DNA of 32,663 nucleotides from an uncultured Acetatifactor sp. (GCA_910578215.1 CAJTPH010000041.1:1-32663); one strand, 5' to 3'; counted from the stretch's first letter, positions 22,496 through 30,608 are shown. Notes: a model not told the origin generated them from the letters alone. Made by a program: numbers and translations.

Positions 22496-23713
22496 TCAGA
22501 CGACGCCCGGAAGGTATTCATCCGGATGGTCTTCTTCGTCATCTTCTTTTTCTTTGTTATCCTTTTCCTTATCCTGTTGGATTTTGTCAACATCGTTTCG
22601 CTTGTCGATCAAGTCCCTTACTTCCTCCGCAAGCTCATGGGATGTCTTGTCGAGGCCGCTATGTCTTGCCTCTCCAAGGGCAGCGTCAGCCGCTGACAGC
22701 ATCATGCTCTTTTTGGTTTCCTGCAGGTCCGTCAGGGGGCTAGCCCCCATTTGCTGAAGCTTGGCCTCCTGCACATCCCGCAGGACCTGAATTCCGAAAG
22801 CTCTGAAGTTCTTTACATTATCATAATTCAGTGCTATTCCATCCTGAAGATCATGCATCATCTCCGCTATCTGTTGGTCCGTAAAGGATTCATTATCAAG
22901 AGAAGCCCTTATTTCCGAACTCTTTTGAAGAATATTTTGGGTGATGGAGTCAGCGGTATTAATAAACCAGTGCGCGGATTCCTCAATCGTCTCTAACAGC
23001 TCTTGCACATCCTCGTCACGGTTTATGGATGATGTCATCAATTGAACTGCCGAGCCTTGGATTATGCCGCCCATTGAGTTGGCTGCATCAGACATATCAA
23101 TATCGGCCTGGCTGCCATTGTTGTTTCCGGTCTCACCGTTTTCGCGTTTATCCTCCGCTTTTTCCGATTCCTCCACCGTCCTGAGCAGGGTCAACAGATC
23201 CCGGTTATTTTCATCAATCTGCTCCTTATATTGGGCGGATTCCATAGCCATCTGCTGTGCTTCCTTCGCCCGCCTTTGACCTTCCTCCATCTGGAACTGC
23301 TTCTGGCTGTTCATGGCCTGCATTAATTCCTGCTGTTCCTCAAGGGTTTTTTCCATTAACTCCGCATCATATATTACCTTATCCCTTTCAAACCTGGCAT
23401 AGGAGGAGTTATAGTCGGTTATCTGTTTATCGATTTCGTTCAGGCTCTCGCGATACCCCTCTCTGATTTCCTTGGACAGCTCGGCTTCCTCCTGGCGGCG
23501 AAGCAGCATTCGCTCCTCCTTGACGCTATGAGCGCCCGTTTCTTCCTGAACCTTCTGCTGTCTGCTCAGGCTTCTCCCCTCCCGGGAGATCGTAACCCTG
23601 CACTCGGGTCCGAACATACTGCTCTCAGGCTGCAGCTTATTTCTGTTTCCCTGCATGCCCTGTTCCGCCGCCGTCATCCCTGCGGCGTTCACTGTAATCG
23701 CTTTGATCTGCAT
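22496..23713 (-). CDS. Coiled-coil protein of unknown function, possible motility regulon member
   Basis: The 405-residue product starts MQIKAITVNAAGMTAAEQG at 23713, nine bases after GGAGG. Residues about 60-200 are highly charged and Gln/Glu/Arg-rich with long coiled-coil character. A more hydrophobic helical region (DAANSMGGIIQGSAVQLMTS, about 220-245) follows, then more helices and a Lys/Asp/Glu-rich tail (DKEKDNKEKEDDEEDHPDEY). No signal peptide or membrane helix is evident. I do not recognise the family. A GCCGATAA box upstream suggests control by the flagellar sigma factor, which together with the coiled-coil form hints at a motility or secretion role; this is inference. Confidence 0.8.
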   Translation of the reverse strand: MQIKAITVNAAGMTAAEQGMQGNRNKLQPESSMFGPECRVTISREGRSLSRQQKVQEETGAHSVKEERMLLRRQEEAELSKEIREGYRESLNEIDKQITDYNSSYARFERDKVIYDAELMEKTLEEQQELMQAMNSQKQFQMEEGQRRAKEAQQMAMESAQYKEQIDENNRDLLTLLRTVEESEKAEDKRENGETGNNNGSQADIDMSDAANSMGGIIQGSAVQLMTSSINRDEDVQELLETIEESAHWFINTADSITQNILQKSSEIRASLDNESFTDQQIAEMMHDLQDGIALNYDNVKNFRAFGIQVLRDVQEAKLQQMGASPLTDLQETKKSMMLSAADAALGEARHSGLDKTSHELAEEVRDLIDKRNDVDKIQQDKEKDNKEKEDDEEDHPDEYLPGVV

Positions 23714-23745
23714 ACCTTAAATCCTCCAATCCATTGAATAATTAT

Positions 23746-23781
23746 TCCCGCGGGCAATGAGCCTGTCAGCCCCCTGCGGGA
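23746..23781 (-). promoter_or_regulatory. Leader hairpin of the coiled-coil gene
   Basis: On the minus strand TCCCGC-A-GGG pairs with CCC-GCGGGA in the untranslated leader, about 33 bases before the start codon. Effect unknown. Confidence 0.4.
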
Positions 23782-23827
23782 TCTTTGATTGCAATTCCGT
23801 TTGCAATGGTAAACAATCTCATATCTT

Positions 23828-23854
23828 TTATCGGCATATTTATGCAGATATTAA
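23828..23854 (-). promoter_or_regulatory. Sigma-28 (FliA/SigD)-like promoter
   Basis: On the minus strand the exact -10 core GCCGATAA (23835-23828) is preceded 15 bases upstream by TTAA (23854-23851), close to the TAAA-N15-GCCGATAA form known for flagellar sigma factors. The leader would be about 107 bases. Confidence 0.45.
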
Positions 23855-23879
23855 ATATTCTAGGAATAATTTTGCGGAG

Positions 23880-23961
23880 TTGATAACACAGGGAGATTGT
23901 GGTAAAATATTGACACAGAAAAACACTGTGTCAACTTCTGATTCCATATGCGCCGGAGCGC
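23880..23961 (+). promoter_or_regulatory. TGGTAAAAT/TTGACACAG hairpin element, copy 2, as promoter-leader
   Basis: TTGATA (23880-23885) is exactly 17 bases before TAAAAT (23903-23908), which has the extended TGG in front. Then TTGACACAG (23910-23918)/CTGTGTCAA (23926-23934) with loop AAAAACA, the same TTCTGATTCCATATGCGC linker as copy 1, and GCGC-CGGA-GCGC. The dehydrogenase ribosome site follows immediately. Confidence 0.7.
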
Positions 23962-23976
23962 GCAGAGAGGGATAAA

Positions 23977-24939
23977 ATGAAAATTGTAATATTGGAAAGG
24001 GACAGCGTGGGCGCGGATGTGTCCGTGGACTGTATCAGTGATTTCGGCGAGGTGACGGTATACCGAAATACGGTCACTTTGGATGAAGTGAGAGAGAGGG
24101 TAAGGGACGCGGATATTGTAATCGCAAATAAGTCTCCCCTGAGGGAGGAAACCTTGCGGGACGCTCCCAATGTAAAGCTGATCTGCGAGTTTGCAACGGG
24201 CTTTGACAACTGCGATTTGGATTACTGCAGGTCAAGGGGCATCAGGGTGACCAATGTAAGGGACTACTGCACGGCTATGGTGGCGCAGCATACCTTCTGT
24301 ATGGCGCTTGCCTTGAGCGAGAAGCTGCCCTATTATGATAATTATGTAAAATCCGGCGCGTATAGCGCCCAGGACCGTTTTTCCAGCTTTGATCTGCCCT
24401 TTTATGAGCTGGAGGGTAAGACCTGGGGAATTGTGGGAATGGGAAATATAGGCAGGCGTGTTGCGGGAATTGCCTCCGCCTTCGGCTGCAGAGTGATATT
24501 CCATTCTGTCACAGGAAAAAGCAGCTGTACCGATTATCCTCAGGTGGATAAGGATACACTGTTAAGAGAAAGTGATTTTCTGTCGCTGCATTGTCCCCTG
24601 AGCGATATTACCAGAAACCTTATCGACGGGGAGGCGCTTAAGAGGATGAAAAATACCGCAGTGCTTATCAATGTGGCGCGGGGCGGGGTGGTGGACAACA
24701 CGGCGCTCTATCATGCCCTGTTAAACGGGGAGATCGCGGCAGCGGGGCTTGACGTGGTGGAAAGGGAGCCCTTGGAGGAGAGCAATCCCTTAAGCAGGAT
24801 AAAGGACAGCTGCAGGCTTATCATAACGCCGCACCTTGCATGGGCAAGCGTGGAGGCGCGCACCCGCTGCGTGCTGGAGGCACATGAAAATATTGCCGCT
24901 TTCCTGCGGGGTGAGGATAGAAATGTGGTAAATTTGTGA
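23977..24939 (+). CDS. NAD-dependent D-2-hydroxyacid dehydrogenase
   Basis: The 320-residue enzyme reduces a 2-keto acid to the D-hydroxy acid with NADH (or the reverse). The NAD-binding motif is IVGMGNIGRRVAG; catalytic residues are visible as Arg in NVARGGVVD, Glu in LDVVEREPLEE and His in TPHLAWAS. The N-terminal half has the substrate-domain block CEFATGFDNCDLDYCRSRGI. These features place it with the glycerate/lactate dehydrogenase-type family, but the exact substrate is uncertain. Start at 23977 follows AGAGGG. It is read from hairpin-element copy 2 and ends in a hairpin terminator. Confidence 0.9.
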   Translation: MKIVILERDSVGADVSVDCISDFGEVTVYRNTVTLDEVRERVRDADIVIANKSPLREETLRDAPNVKLICEFATGFDNCDLDYCRSRGIRVTNVRDYCTAMVAQHTFCMALALSEKLPYYDNYVKSGAYSAQDRFSSFDLPFYELEGKTWGIVGMGNIGRRVAGIASAFGCRVIFHSVTGKSSCTDYPQVDKDTLLRESDFLSLHCPLSDITRNLIDGEALKRMKNTAVLINVARGGVVDNTALYHALLNGEIAAAGLDVVEREPLEESNPLSRIKDSCRLIITPHLAWASVEARTRCVLEAHENIAAFLRGEDRNVVNL

Positions 24940-24942
24940 GGA

Positions 24943-24978
24943 GAATATTGTGACAAGAACCCCTCACAATTCTTATTT
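24943..24978 (+). terminator. Terminator of the dehydrogenase gene
   Basis: GAATATTGTGA (24943-24953) pairs with TCACAATTC (24964-24972) with small imperfections and is followed by TTATTT. Confidence 0.6.
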
Positions 24979-24982
24979 GAAT

Positions 24983-24998
24983 GCCTGCTGAAGCGGGC
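24983..24998 (+). promoter_or_regulatory. GCTGAAGC-type hairpin before the GtrA-like gene
   Basis: GCCTGCT-GA-AGCGGGC forms a seven-pair stem (one G-T) and ends a few bases before the GGGAG ribosome site, like the hairpin before the DUF436 gene. Confidence 0.45.
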
Positions 24999-25013
24999 AG
25001 ATGGGAGTTTCCA

Positions 25014-25433
25014 ATGATAGAAAAAATGAAGGCACTGTTTGTCAAATACGAGGAAATGATTTCATACCTTATTGTGGGAGTGCTGAATACTCTTGTGTCC
25101 TGGGCGGCCTGGTTTTTATGCGCATACACGATTCTGGACGCGAAGATCGTGTGGCATAACTTTCTGCTCAGCCTTATTTCGTGGGTGGTCGGCGTGATCT
25201 TCGGCTATTTCATGAACCGCAAATATGTCTTTAAGAGCAAGGAACCCAATATGTTGAGAGAATTCCTGCAGTTTTCCGGCGGGCGTGTATCCACATGGGT
25301 GCTGGATGAGGTCATGATGATTCTGATGGTAAATGTTTTGACGATTAACGAGGCGTTTTCCAAGATTTTTGTATCTGTGCTTGTGATGATCGGAAACTAT
25401 ATTATCAGCAAGTTTTTTGTATTTAAAAAGTAA
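25014..25433 (+). CDS. GtrA-like membrane protein
   Basis: Start at ATG 25014 (MIEKMKALFVKYEEMISY) after GGGAG; the earlier ATG at 24981 lies in the leader hairpin. The 139-residue product has four membrane helices and the GtrA family features: YLIVGVLNTLVSW in helix one, GYFMNRKYVFKSKE after helix two, and a C-terminal NYIISKFFVFKK. GtrA-family proteins are thought to move lipid-linked sugars (undecaprenyl-phosphate glycosides) across the membrane for surface glycan modification. No glycosyltransferase partner lies next to it here. Confidence 0.88.
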   Translation: MIEKMKALFVKYEEMISYLIVGVLNTLVSWAAWFLCAYTILDAKIVWHNFLLSLISWVVGVIFGYFMNRKYVFKSKEPNMLREFLQFSGGRVSTWVLDEVMMILMVNVLTINEAFSKIFVSVLVMIGNYIISKFFVFKK

Positions 25434-25490
25434 TAAAGTAAGCATATGGTTTAAGATCTGGGCAAAATGTGAAACAATACGGGGTACGGA

Positions 25491-25520
25491 GCACTTAGGA
25501 AATCTAAGTGCTTTTTTATT
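25491..25520 (+). terminator. Terminator of the GtrA-like gene
   Basis: GCACTTAG (25491-25498) pairs perfectly with CTAAGTGC (25504-25511), followed by TTTTTTATT. Confidence 0.92.
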
Positions 25521-25576
25521 TCTGCGGACAATGAGCCAAGGGGATGCGTCAGCATCCATTCGGCAAATGCCGCGAG
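25515..25576. repeat. 62-bp dispersed repeat, copy B
   Basis: Ungapped match of about 47 of 62 positions to 11131-11192. It contains an internal hairpin GGATGC-GTCA-GCATCC. It starts in the T-run of the preceding terminator and lies upstream of the sigma-factor gene. Confidence 0.65.
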
Positions 25577-25717
25577 TGCTTTGCTTTGGGCATGCGGGAG
25601 AAATTTTCTTCCGGAAAGGCGAATAAGGCGCGGAGGAAAATTTCTGCCTGAAATTTTTACACAAAAACGTCAGATTCTTAAACAGAAATTGTGTATATAG
25701 GTGAAAGGAGGAATTGT

Positions 25718-26278
25718 ATGGATGATAACGATATTATCCGGCTGTATTGGGACAGAAATGATATGGCGATTCAGGCTACATCCGAAAAATACGGTTGTTA
25801 CTGCAGGGCTATCGCAAGGAACATATTGTGCAGCGATGAGGATGCGGAAGAATGTGTCAACGATGCCTACCTGAACGCATGGAACGCCATGCCGGAGCAT
25901 TGGCCGGAGCAGCTGGCAGCATTTCTCGGCAAAATCACGCGCAATTTGGCCTTTAACCGATATAGGCACAGCCGCGCACTGAAACGGGGAGGCGGCGAGA
26001 CGGCGCTTGCCTTGGACGAATTAGCCGACTGTGTTTCGGGCGATAACGACATAGAGCAGGAAATCCACCGCCGGGAGCTGGTCAAGGCTGTTAATCTGTT
26101 TGTAAGGGGTCTTTCGGAGCAAAAAAGGTATATATTTGTCCGCCGTTATTGGTATGCGGATTCGGTTTCCGAGATCGCAGGAGATATGGGAATGCGCCAG
26201 GGAAGCGTATCCAAGACCCTGGAACGGATAAGGAAGCAATTAAAGGCATACCTGACAGAAAGGGGTTATGAGCTATGA
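25718..26278 (+). CDS. ECF-type RNA polymerase sigma factor
   Basis: The start is ATG 25718 (MDDNDIIRLYWDRND) six bases after AAAGGAGG. The 186-residue protein has sigma region 2 (about residues 20-85, with DEDAEECVNDAYLNAWNAMP and LGKITRNLAFNRYR) and region 4 with a helix-turn-helix (SVSEIAGDMGMRQGSVSKTLERIRKQL) and no sigma 1 or 3 regions, so it belongs to the extracytoplasmic-function group. It overlaps the next gene by four bases (ATGA), which encodes its likely membrane anti-sigma factor. The region upstream holds repeat copy B and no clear sigma-A promoter, so self-regulation is possible. Confidence 0.9.
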   Translation: MDDNDIIRLYWDRNDMAIQATSEKYGCYCRAIARNILCSDEDAEECVNDAYLNAWNAMPEHWPEQLAAFLGKITRNLAFNRYRHSRALKRGGGETALALDELADCVSGDNDIEQEIHRRELVKAVNLFVRGLSEQKRYIFVRRYWYADSVSEIAGDMGMRQGSVSKTLERIRKQLKAYLTERGYEL

Positions 26279-27147
26279 GGAAAGAAGATTTTTTTGAAAT
26301 TCTTGGAGAATTGGATGACGACATTGTGAAGGGGGCGGCAGCACCCGTGAAAAAGAAAGGGAATTGGAAGGTCTGGGGTTCCGTGGCGGCATGTCTGGCG
26401 CTGCTTTGCACAGCGGCAGCTTATCAGCTTGTCTATCGGAGCGGTCTGCCCCGGGACAGTTCGCCCATAGATATGGATATCCAGCCGCCGCTGATAGGAG
26501 ATGCCGGTGTGACGGTATCGCCGGGTCCGGATGGCGATCCTGCGGGATATTCGCCAGCTTCCGGCTTTGAATCCAAAAACGGAGCTATAACGGAAGCTCT
26601 GGGCACGCAGGAGGTCGCAGAAACAGACCCGATGGAAACGGAAACGCCGGGCAGGGCCGGTCAGGAAAATCTCATGCAGGGAGGGCCCGGTCAGGAAATC
26701 ACCGTTGAGGACAGACCCGCACAGGAAAATCCTGTGGGCGCAGGCTCCGTAAGCCCTTTAGACAAGGTTTGGGGCGGCAGCTATACGGATGAAAACGGGT
26801 GCATGGTTGTCTGGCTGACAGAGAATACCCCGGAGAATCAACGGAGAGTTTTCGAGGAAAATCCGGGTTTAAAGGAAGCAAGCACGATTTTTCGGACGGC
26901 GGATTTTTCCTTAGTCTACCTTACGGAGTTACTGGAGGATATCAGCAGAGCCATGAAGAACAAGGAGCTTACTCTTGTCAGCTCTGCCGCGCTGCGCGAG
27001 GATATTAACCGGGTTGAGGTTACGATGACCACGGATGATGCGGAAATGGCGGCACGTATTAAGGCTTTTGACACCGTTGGCGGCGCCGTTATAATTCAAT
27101 GTGGAGCCGGAGAGGCGGTGGATGTGGTTGTTGAGAAGAAGCTGTAA
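26275..27147 (+). CDS. Probable membrane anti-sigma factor partner of the ECF sigma
   Basis: The 290-residue protein has a short cytosolic N-terminus (about 35 residues: MRKEDFFEILGELDDDIV, basic KKKGNWK), one membrane helix (about 35-55), a Pro/Glu/Gln-rich linker with loosely repeated GQE.P / AQEN units (to about residue 155), and an outer C-terminal domain. The arrangement, translational coupling to the sigma gene and the EDFFEILGELDDDIV start match clostridial anti-sigma partners. It should hold the sigma factor at the membrane until an outside signal is sensed; the signal is unknown. No terminator was seen after it. Confidence 0.75.
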   Translation: MRKEDFFEILGELDDDIVKGAAAPVKKKGNWKVWGSVAACLALLCTAAAYQLVYRSGLPRDSSPIDMDIQPPLIGDAGVTVSPGPDGDPAGYSPASGFESKNGAITEALGTQEVAETDPMETETPGRAGQENLMQGGPGQEITVEDRPAQENPVGAGSVSPLDKVWGGSYTDENGCMVVWLTENTPENQRRVFEENPGLKEASTIFRTADFSLVYLTELLEDISRAMKNKELTLVSSAALREDINRVEVTMTTDDAEMAARIKAFDTVGGAVIIQCGAGEAVDVVVEKKL

Positions 27148-27190
27148 ACATAAATCCCCTTTTCTTAATTGCGTTTTTAAAGGCTGTGCA

Positions 27191-27219
27191 TTGCGCGCCG
27201 CGGGTAAACAGCTTATAAT
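27191..27219 (+). promoter_or_regulatory. Promoter of the DUF3781 gene
   Basis: TTGCGC (27191-27196), 17-base spacer, perfect TATAAT (27214-27219), 47 bases before the start codon. Confidence 0.65.
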
Positions 27220-27266
27220 GGAGTATATAAGCCGGGACTTTATAAAGGGAAGGGGATTATCACAAA

Positions 27267-27518
27267 ATGGATACAGGTGATGAATTACTTAGGAATTTGG
27301 ATAAATTACATACGACCGAATTAGGCGTGGAACGGATTAAAAGAAATCTGTCCCTGGATACGGAGGACGTGGTTGAATGGTGTAAGGCCAAGATCGATTC
27401 TGCGGGCGCCGTTATTACCCGTAACGGCAAAAATTGGTATGTGAATGTAGACGAGCTTATCCTGACGGTTAATGCGTATAGCTATACGATTATTACCGCG
27501 CATAAGGAAAAGAAGTGA
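27267..27518 (+). CDS. DUF3781 family protein
   Basis: The 83-residue cytosolic protein has the full family pattern: LLRNLDKLHTTELGVERIKRN, DTEDVVEWCKAKI, ITRNGKNWYVNVDE and NAYSYTIITAHK. DUF3781 proteins are common small proteins in Clostridia with no proven function. Ribosome site AAGGGGA lies ten bases upstream. The gene ends ten bases before the second inverted-repeat element. Confidence 0.92.
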   Translation: MDTGDELLRNLDKLHTTELGVERIKRNLSLDTEDVVEWCKAKIDSAGAVITRNGKNWYVNVDELILTVNAYSYTIITAHKEKK

Positions 27519-27527
27519 AAAAATAAA

Positions 27528-27627
27528 AGGGGCTGCTGCAAAACAAAGATATTGTACAATATATGGTGTATGCAAACGAATTGAAAAACCATGTTTTGTA
27601 CTTTCTCTGAGTTTTGCAGCAGCTCCT
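27528..27627. repeat. ~100-bp inverted-repeat element, copy 2
   Basis: Termini AGGGGCTGCTGCAAAA and TTTTGCAGCAGCTCCT are inverted repeats; inner TTGTACAATATATGG pairs with CCATGTTTTGTAC. It is the reverse orientation of copy 1 (22372-22469) and again fills a convergent junction (DUF3781 stop at 27518, kinase stop at 27633). Both flanks are A/T-rich (AAAAATAAAA before, TTTGTTTTAT after). Confidence 0.85.
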
Positions 27628-27632
27628 TTGTT

Positions 27633-30167
27633 TTATAAGTATTTTTTAAGAAGCTGTGTCAGCCTGTTCATATCGATGGGCTTTGCCACATGTTCGTTCA
27701 TGCCGCAGTCAAGACATTGCTGTATATCGCTTGAAAAGGCGTCGGCAGTCATGGCGATGATCGGCAGGCCCGCATCCTCACGTTTCAGGGCGCGAATTGT
27801 CTTCGCTGCGTCATATCCGCTCATGACGGGCATTCTGATATCCATCAGGATCACGTCATAATAGCCGGGTTCGGAGCTTTCAAACATTTCGACACAGATC
27901 TTGCCGTTTTCCGCTCTCTCTAACTGGAAGCCGGATTCGGATAACAAAACCTCGGCAATTTCCCAGTTAAGATCGTTGTCCTCTGCCAGCAAAATGCGTT
28001 TTCCGCGAAAGGCGCTGTTGGAAATGTTTTCCCTGTGTAAATCTTTCGGAGAATCCTCCAGCATATAGTGGCTCAACCCAAAGTACAGGTTTGATTTAAA
28101 CAGCGGTTTGGAGATAAAGCCCTGAATGTTGACCTCTTTTGCCTCCTCCTCAATATCGCTCCAGTCATACGCGGAGATGACAAGGATGGGAACCTCCTGT
28201 CCCAGGTATTTGCGCAGCTGGCGTGCGGTGTGAAGGCCGTCCATCTCCGGCATTTTCCAGTCCAGAAGAATTACTTCAAAGCCGTTTTGCTCGTCGTGGC
28301 ATTTCTTTGCCATTTCCACGGCCGTTTTTCCGTCTGTCGCCCACTGCGCTTCGATACCGAGCTCCTTTAAGGACAAAACGGCGCTTTGACAGAGGTCTTC
28401 ATTGTTGTCAATGACCAATATTCTCCAGGAAGGAAGCTTCATATTTGCCAGCTTGGAATCCGCTCTTTCCAAGTCCAGCGTGATGTGAAACTCGGTTCCC
28501 TGACCGGGGGCGCTCAATAATTCAATGCTGCCCTTCATGGTATCCACGATAGCCTTGGTAATTGCCATTCCGAGCCCTGTTCCCTCGATCTTATTGACCT
28601 GTGATTTTTCTTCGCGCGTAAAAGTATCAAAGATCTTTTCCTGAAATTCTTTTGTCATTCCTATGCCATTGTCCTTTACCCGGAAATGACATCTGACATA
28701 ATTATCGCCTACAGGTGACTCCTCCTGCTCCAGATAGATGTTGATGGTCCCGCCCTCCGGCGTAAATTTCAGGGCATTTGACAACAGGTTTATCAGAATC
28801 TGATTCAGGCGGACACTGTCGCAGAAGACGTCCTCCGTCTGAATCTTCTGTATGAATATGTCAAAGTGCTGCTGTCTTTCTTTTATCTGAGGCTGTACAA
28901 TGTTGACGATGCTGTCCATCATCTCGCAAAGTGAAATCTGGTTTATGTTTAAGGTAAGCTTGCCGCTTTCGATTTTTGACATATCCAGCACGTCGTTGAT
29001 CAGTCCCAGCAGATGTCTGCTGGAAAGGGTAATTTTGCCGAGACAGTCCCTTACGCGTTCGGTATTGTCGATGTTCTCCAGCGCAATGGCGGTCATTCCC
29101 ACAATTCCGTTCATGGGAGTGCGGATATCATGGCTCATGCTGGAAAGGAATTCGCTTTTTGCCTTGTTGGCCTTTACCGCGTCTCTCCTTGCCATATCCA
29201 GATCTATAAGCTGCTGCTTTGACAGTCTGTAATACAGCGCAAAGATAACGGCAATGCCTCCGATGATAATGAGACACATCAAAATGGTTGCAGAATGGCG
29301 GTTTGTGCTCAAATCCAGCAGAATATCGTCCAGCATGCCAAACGGCATCAGGGAAATGAGATACCACTCCGAATTGGGTAAGGCCGTACACAGGAGATAT
29401 CTTTTTTCATTGTTGACACATGCAATGGTGGAGTACTGCGTATTTGTATAGATAGCATCCTGTAATTCATTGACATATTCCGCCGAGGTTTTTCCGTTAT
29501 ATTCGCTGAAGGTTTCGTTAATATTTTCAAACAGGGATTCCGTGCGTGACCTTATGACAAAGGAACCGTCCCCTCGAATGATGTAGGAATACATCAGATT
29601 GTTTTCGTCATCCAGTGCAAGGGCATTTTCCAGAAATTCCATCGGCATGGATGCAACCATGGCAGAGCTGGTTTTTCCGTTTTGCATGGGATAAGCCACA
29701 TCGATCAGCATGCACATTACCTTTTCGCCTTGGGAGCTGACGCCTGCAAACACCCTCAGATCGCTGTCGTTCAATACATTGTAAAATACTTCCTCGCTTT
29801 CGTAGGATACCTTTTCGCCATAGATCAATTCGGAGTCACCGTCTGCGGTATAAAGCTCCAGATTCACAAAATCCCGGACCTGGGCGCTGAGAACAAGCTG
29901 ATCGATCATTTCCTGCCCATATTCCATTGTTTCGGGCGGATGTCTCTCCACGATTCCCTTCATCTCCAAAATCTGAGAATCAATTACCACATCAAATTTT
30001 TCCTGCATCTGTTTTGCAATCGCGGACATATAAATGACGCCGATTTCATTGATTGCATCGTTGCTTTTGTTGGATATGTACGCTGATGTAATTGCAAATA
30101 TCACGATACATACAGCCATCAGGGTCGAAAAACTTATCAGTAAGAATTTTTTTGTATTTTTGAACAT
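27633..30167 (-). CDS. Hybrid sensor histidine kinase with two receiver domains
   Basis: The 844-residue protein has a membrane helix at about 8-30, an extracytoplasmic sensor region at about 31-290 (probably Cache-like), a second helix at about 293-314, a HisKA domain with MSHDIRTPMNGI (phospho-accepting His346), and an ATPase domain with N464, DNGIG near 499 and GTGLGM near 529. Receiver 1 (about 582-700) has phospho-acceptor Asp636 in LLDWKMP, but the usual acidic pair is IDNNED. Receiver 2 (about 723-840) is canonical with LLAEDN, Asp776 and AKP. There is no HPt domain or DNA-binding output, so a separate phosphotransfer partner or direct interaction is needed. It starts at 30167 after AGAGGA. 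No regulator gene is adjacent. Confidence 0.93.
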   Translation of the reverse strand: MFKNTKKFLLISFSTLMAVCIVIFAITSAYISNKSNDAINEIGVIYMSAIAKQMQEKFDVVIDSQILEMKGIVERHPPETMEYGQEMIDQLVLSAQVRDFVNLELYTADGDSELIYGEKVSYESEEVFYNVLNDSDLRVFAGVSSQGEKVMCMLIDVAYPMQNGKTSSAMVASMPMEFLENALALDDENNLMYSYIIRGDGSFVIRSRTESLFENINETFSEYNGKTSAEYVNELQDAIYTNTQYSTIACVNNEKRYLLCTALPNSEWYLISLMPFGMLDDILLDLSTNRHSATILMCLIIIGGIAVIFALYYRLSKQQLIDLDMARRDAVKANKAKSEFLSSMSHDIRTPMNGIVGMTAIALENIDNTERVRDCLGKITLSSRHLLGLINDVLDMSKIESGKLTLNINQISLCEMMDSIVNIVQPQIKERQQHFDIFIQKIQTEDVFCDSVRLNQILINLLSNALKFTPEGGTINIYLEQEESPVGDNYVRCHFRVKDNGIGMTKEFQEKIFDTFTREEKSQVNKIEGTGLGMAITKAIVDTMKGSIELLSAPGQGTEFHITLDLERADSKLANMKLPSWRILVIDNNEDLCQSAVLSLKELGIEAQWATDGKTAVEMAKKCHDEQNGFEVILLDWKMPEMDGLHTARQLRKYLGQEVPILVISAYDWSDIEEEAKEVNIQGFISKPLFKSNLYFGLSHYMLEDSPKDLHRENISNSAFRGKRILLAEDNDLNWEIAEVLLSESGFQLERAENGKICVEMFESSEPGYYDVILMDIRMPVMSGYDAAKTIRALKREDAGLPIIAMTADAFSSDIQQCLDCGMNEHVAKPIDMNRLTQLLKKYL

Positions 30168-30405
30168 TGCAATTCCTCTTTCAATTTCCTCTGCCGCGAA
30201 TCGATACCTCGTCAGACCGTTCCTTTTACATGTTTTTTTCGGCAGGATTAGCCTGTTGTTTTAATGTTTTTTGCGAAAAAGTTTATGATGTTGTGTTTGT
30301 TGGCTGGCATATTATCTGATTTAGATAAATATGGCGTTTTGACACTTCCACAATGCTATGAGCGATTGTAATCCAATCTTTCATACAGGGATGTTCAGCT
30401 TTTTT

Positions 30406-30434
30406 ATTATATATCATTTATGAAATAATAGCAA
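30406..30434 (-). promoter_or_regulatory. Promoter of the hybrid kinase gene
   Basis: On the minus strand TTGCTA (30434-30429), 17-base spacer and perfect TATAAT (30411-30406), about 240 bases before the start codon. Confidence 0.55.
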
Positions 30435-30564
30435 TTACTTATTTAAAAAAGCAGCCCCTTCTCACCGCTGTCGGAGGGTATCTTTTTGGCGTGCGGAACA
30501 GGAAATCCGTTAGGCCGTATGAGCGTCGTTCGGAGAAGCCTTTACGATTTTATTCCTGCAAAGC

Positions 30565-30594
30565 TTGACAAGCATGTACTTGAAAAAATATAAT
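30565..30594 (+). promoter_or_regulatory. Promoter of luxS-pfs
   Basis: Consensus TTGACA (30565-30570) and TATAAT (30589-30594) with an 18-base spacer, 73 bases before the luxS start. Confidence 0.8.
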
Positions 30595-30608
30595 AGTAGT
30601 TGTCAGGA

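Noticed and set aside
22406..22696. Plus-strand hydrophobic frame after pgi
   Set aside because: It begins inside the inverted-repeat element and runs antisense into the coiled-coil gene.
25640..25717. ECF-type autoregulatory promoter (TGAAAT...CGTC) upstream of the sigma factor
   Set aside because: The spacing between the boxes is 13 bases, shorter than the usual about 16, so I did not list it as a feature.
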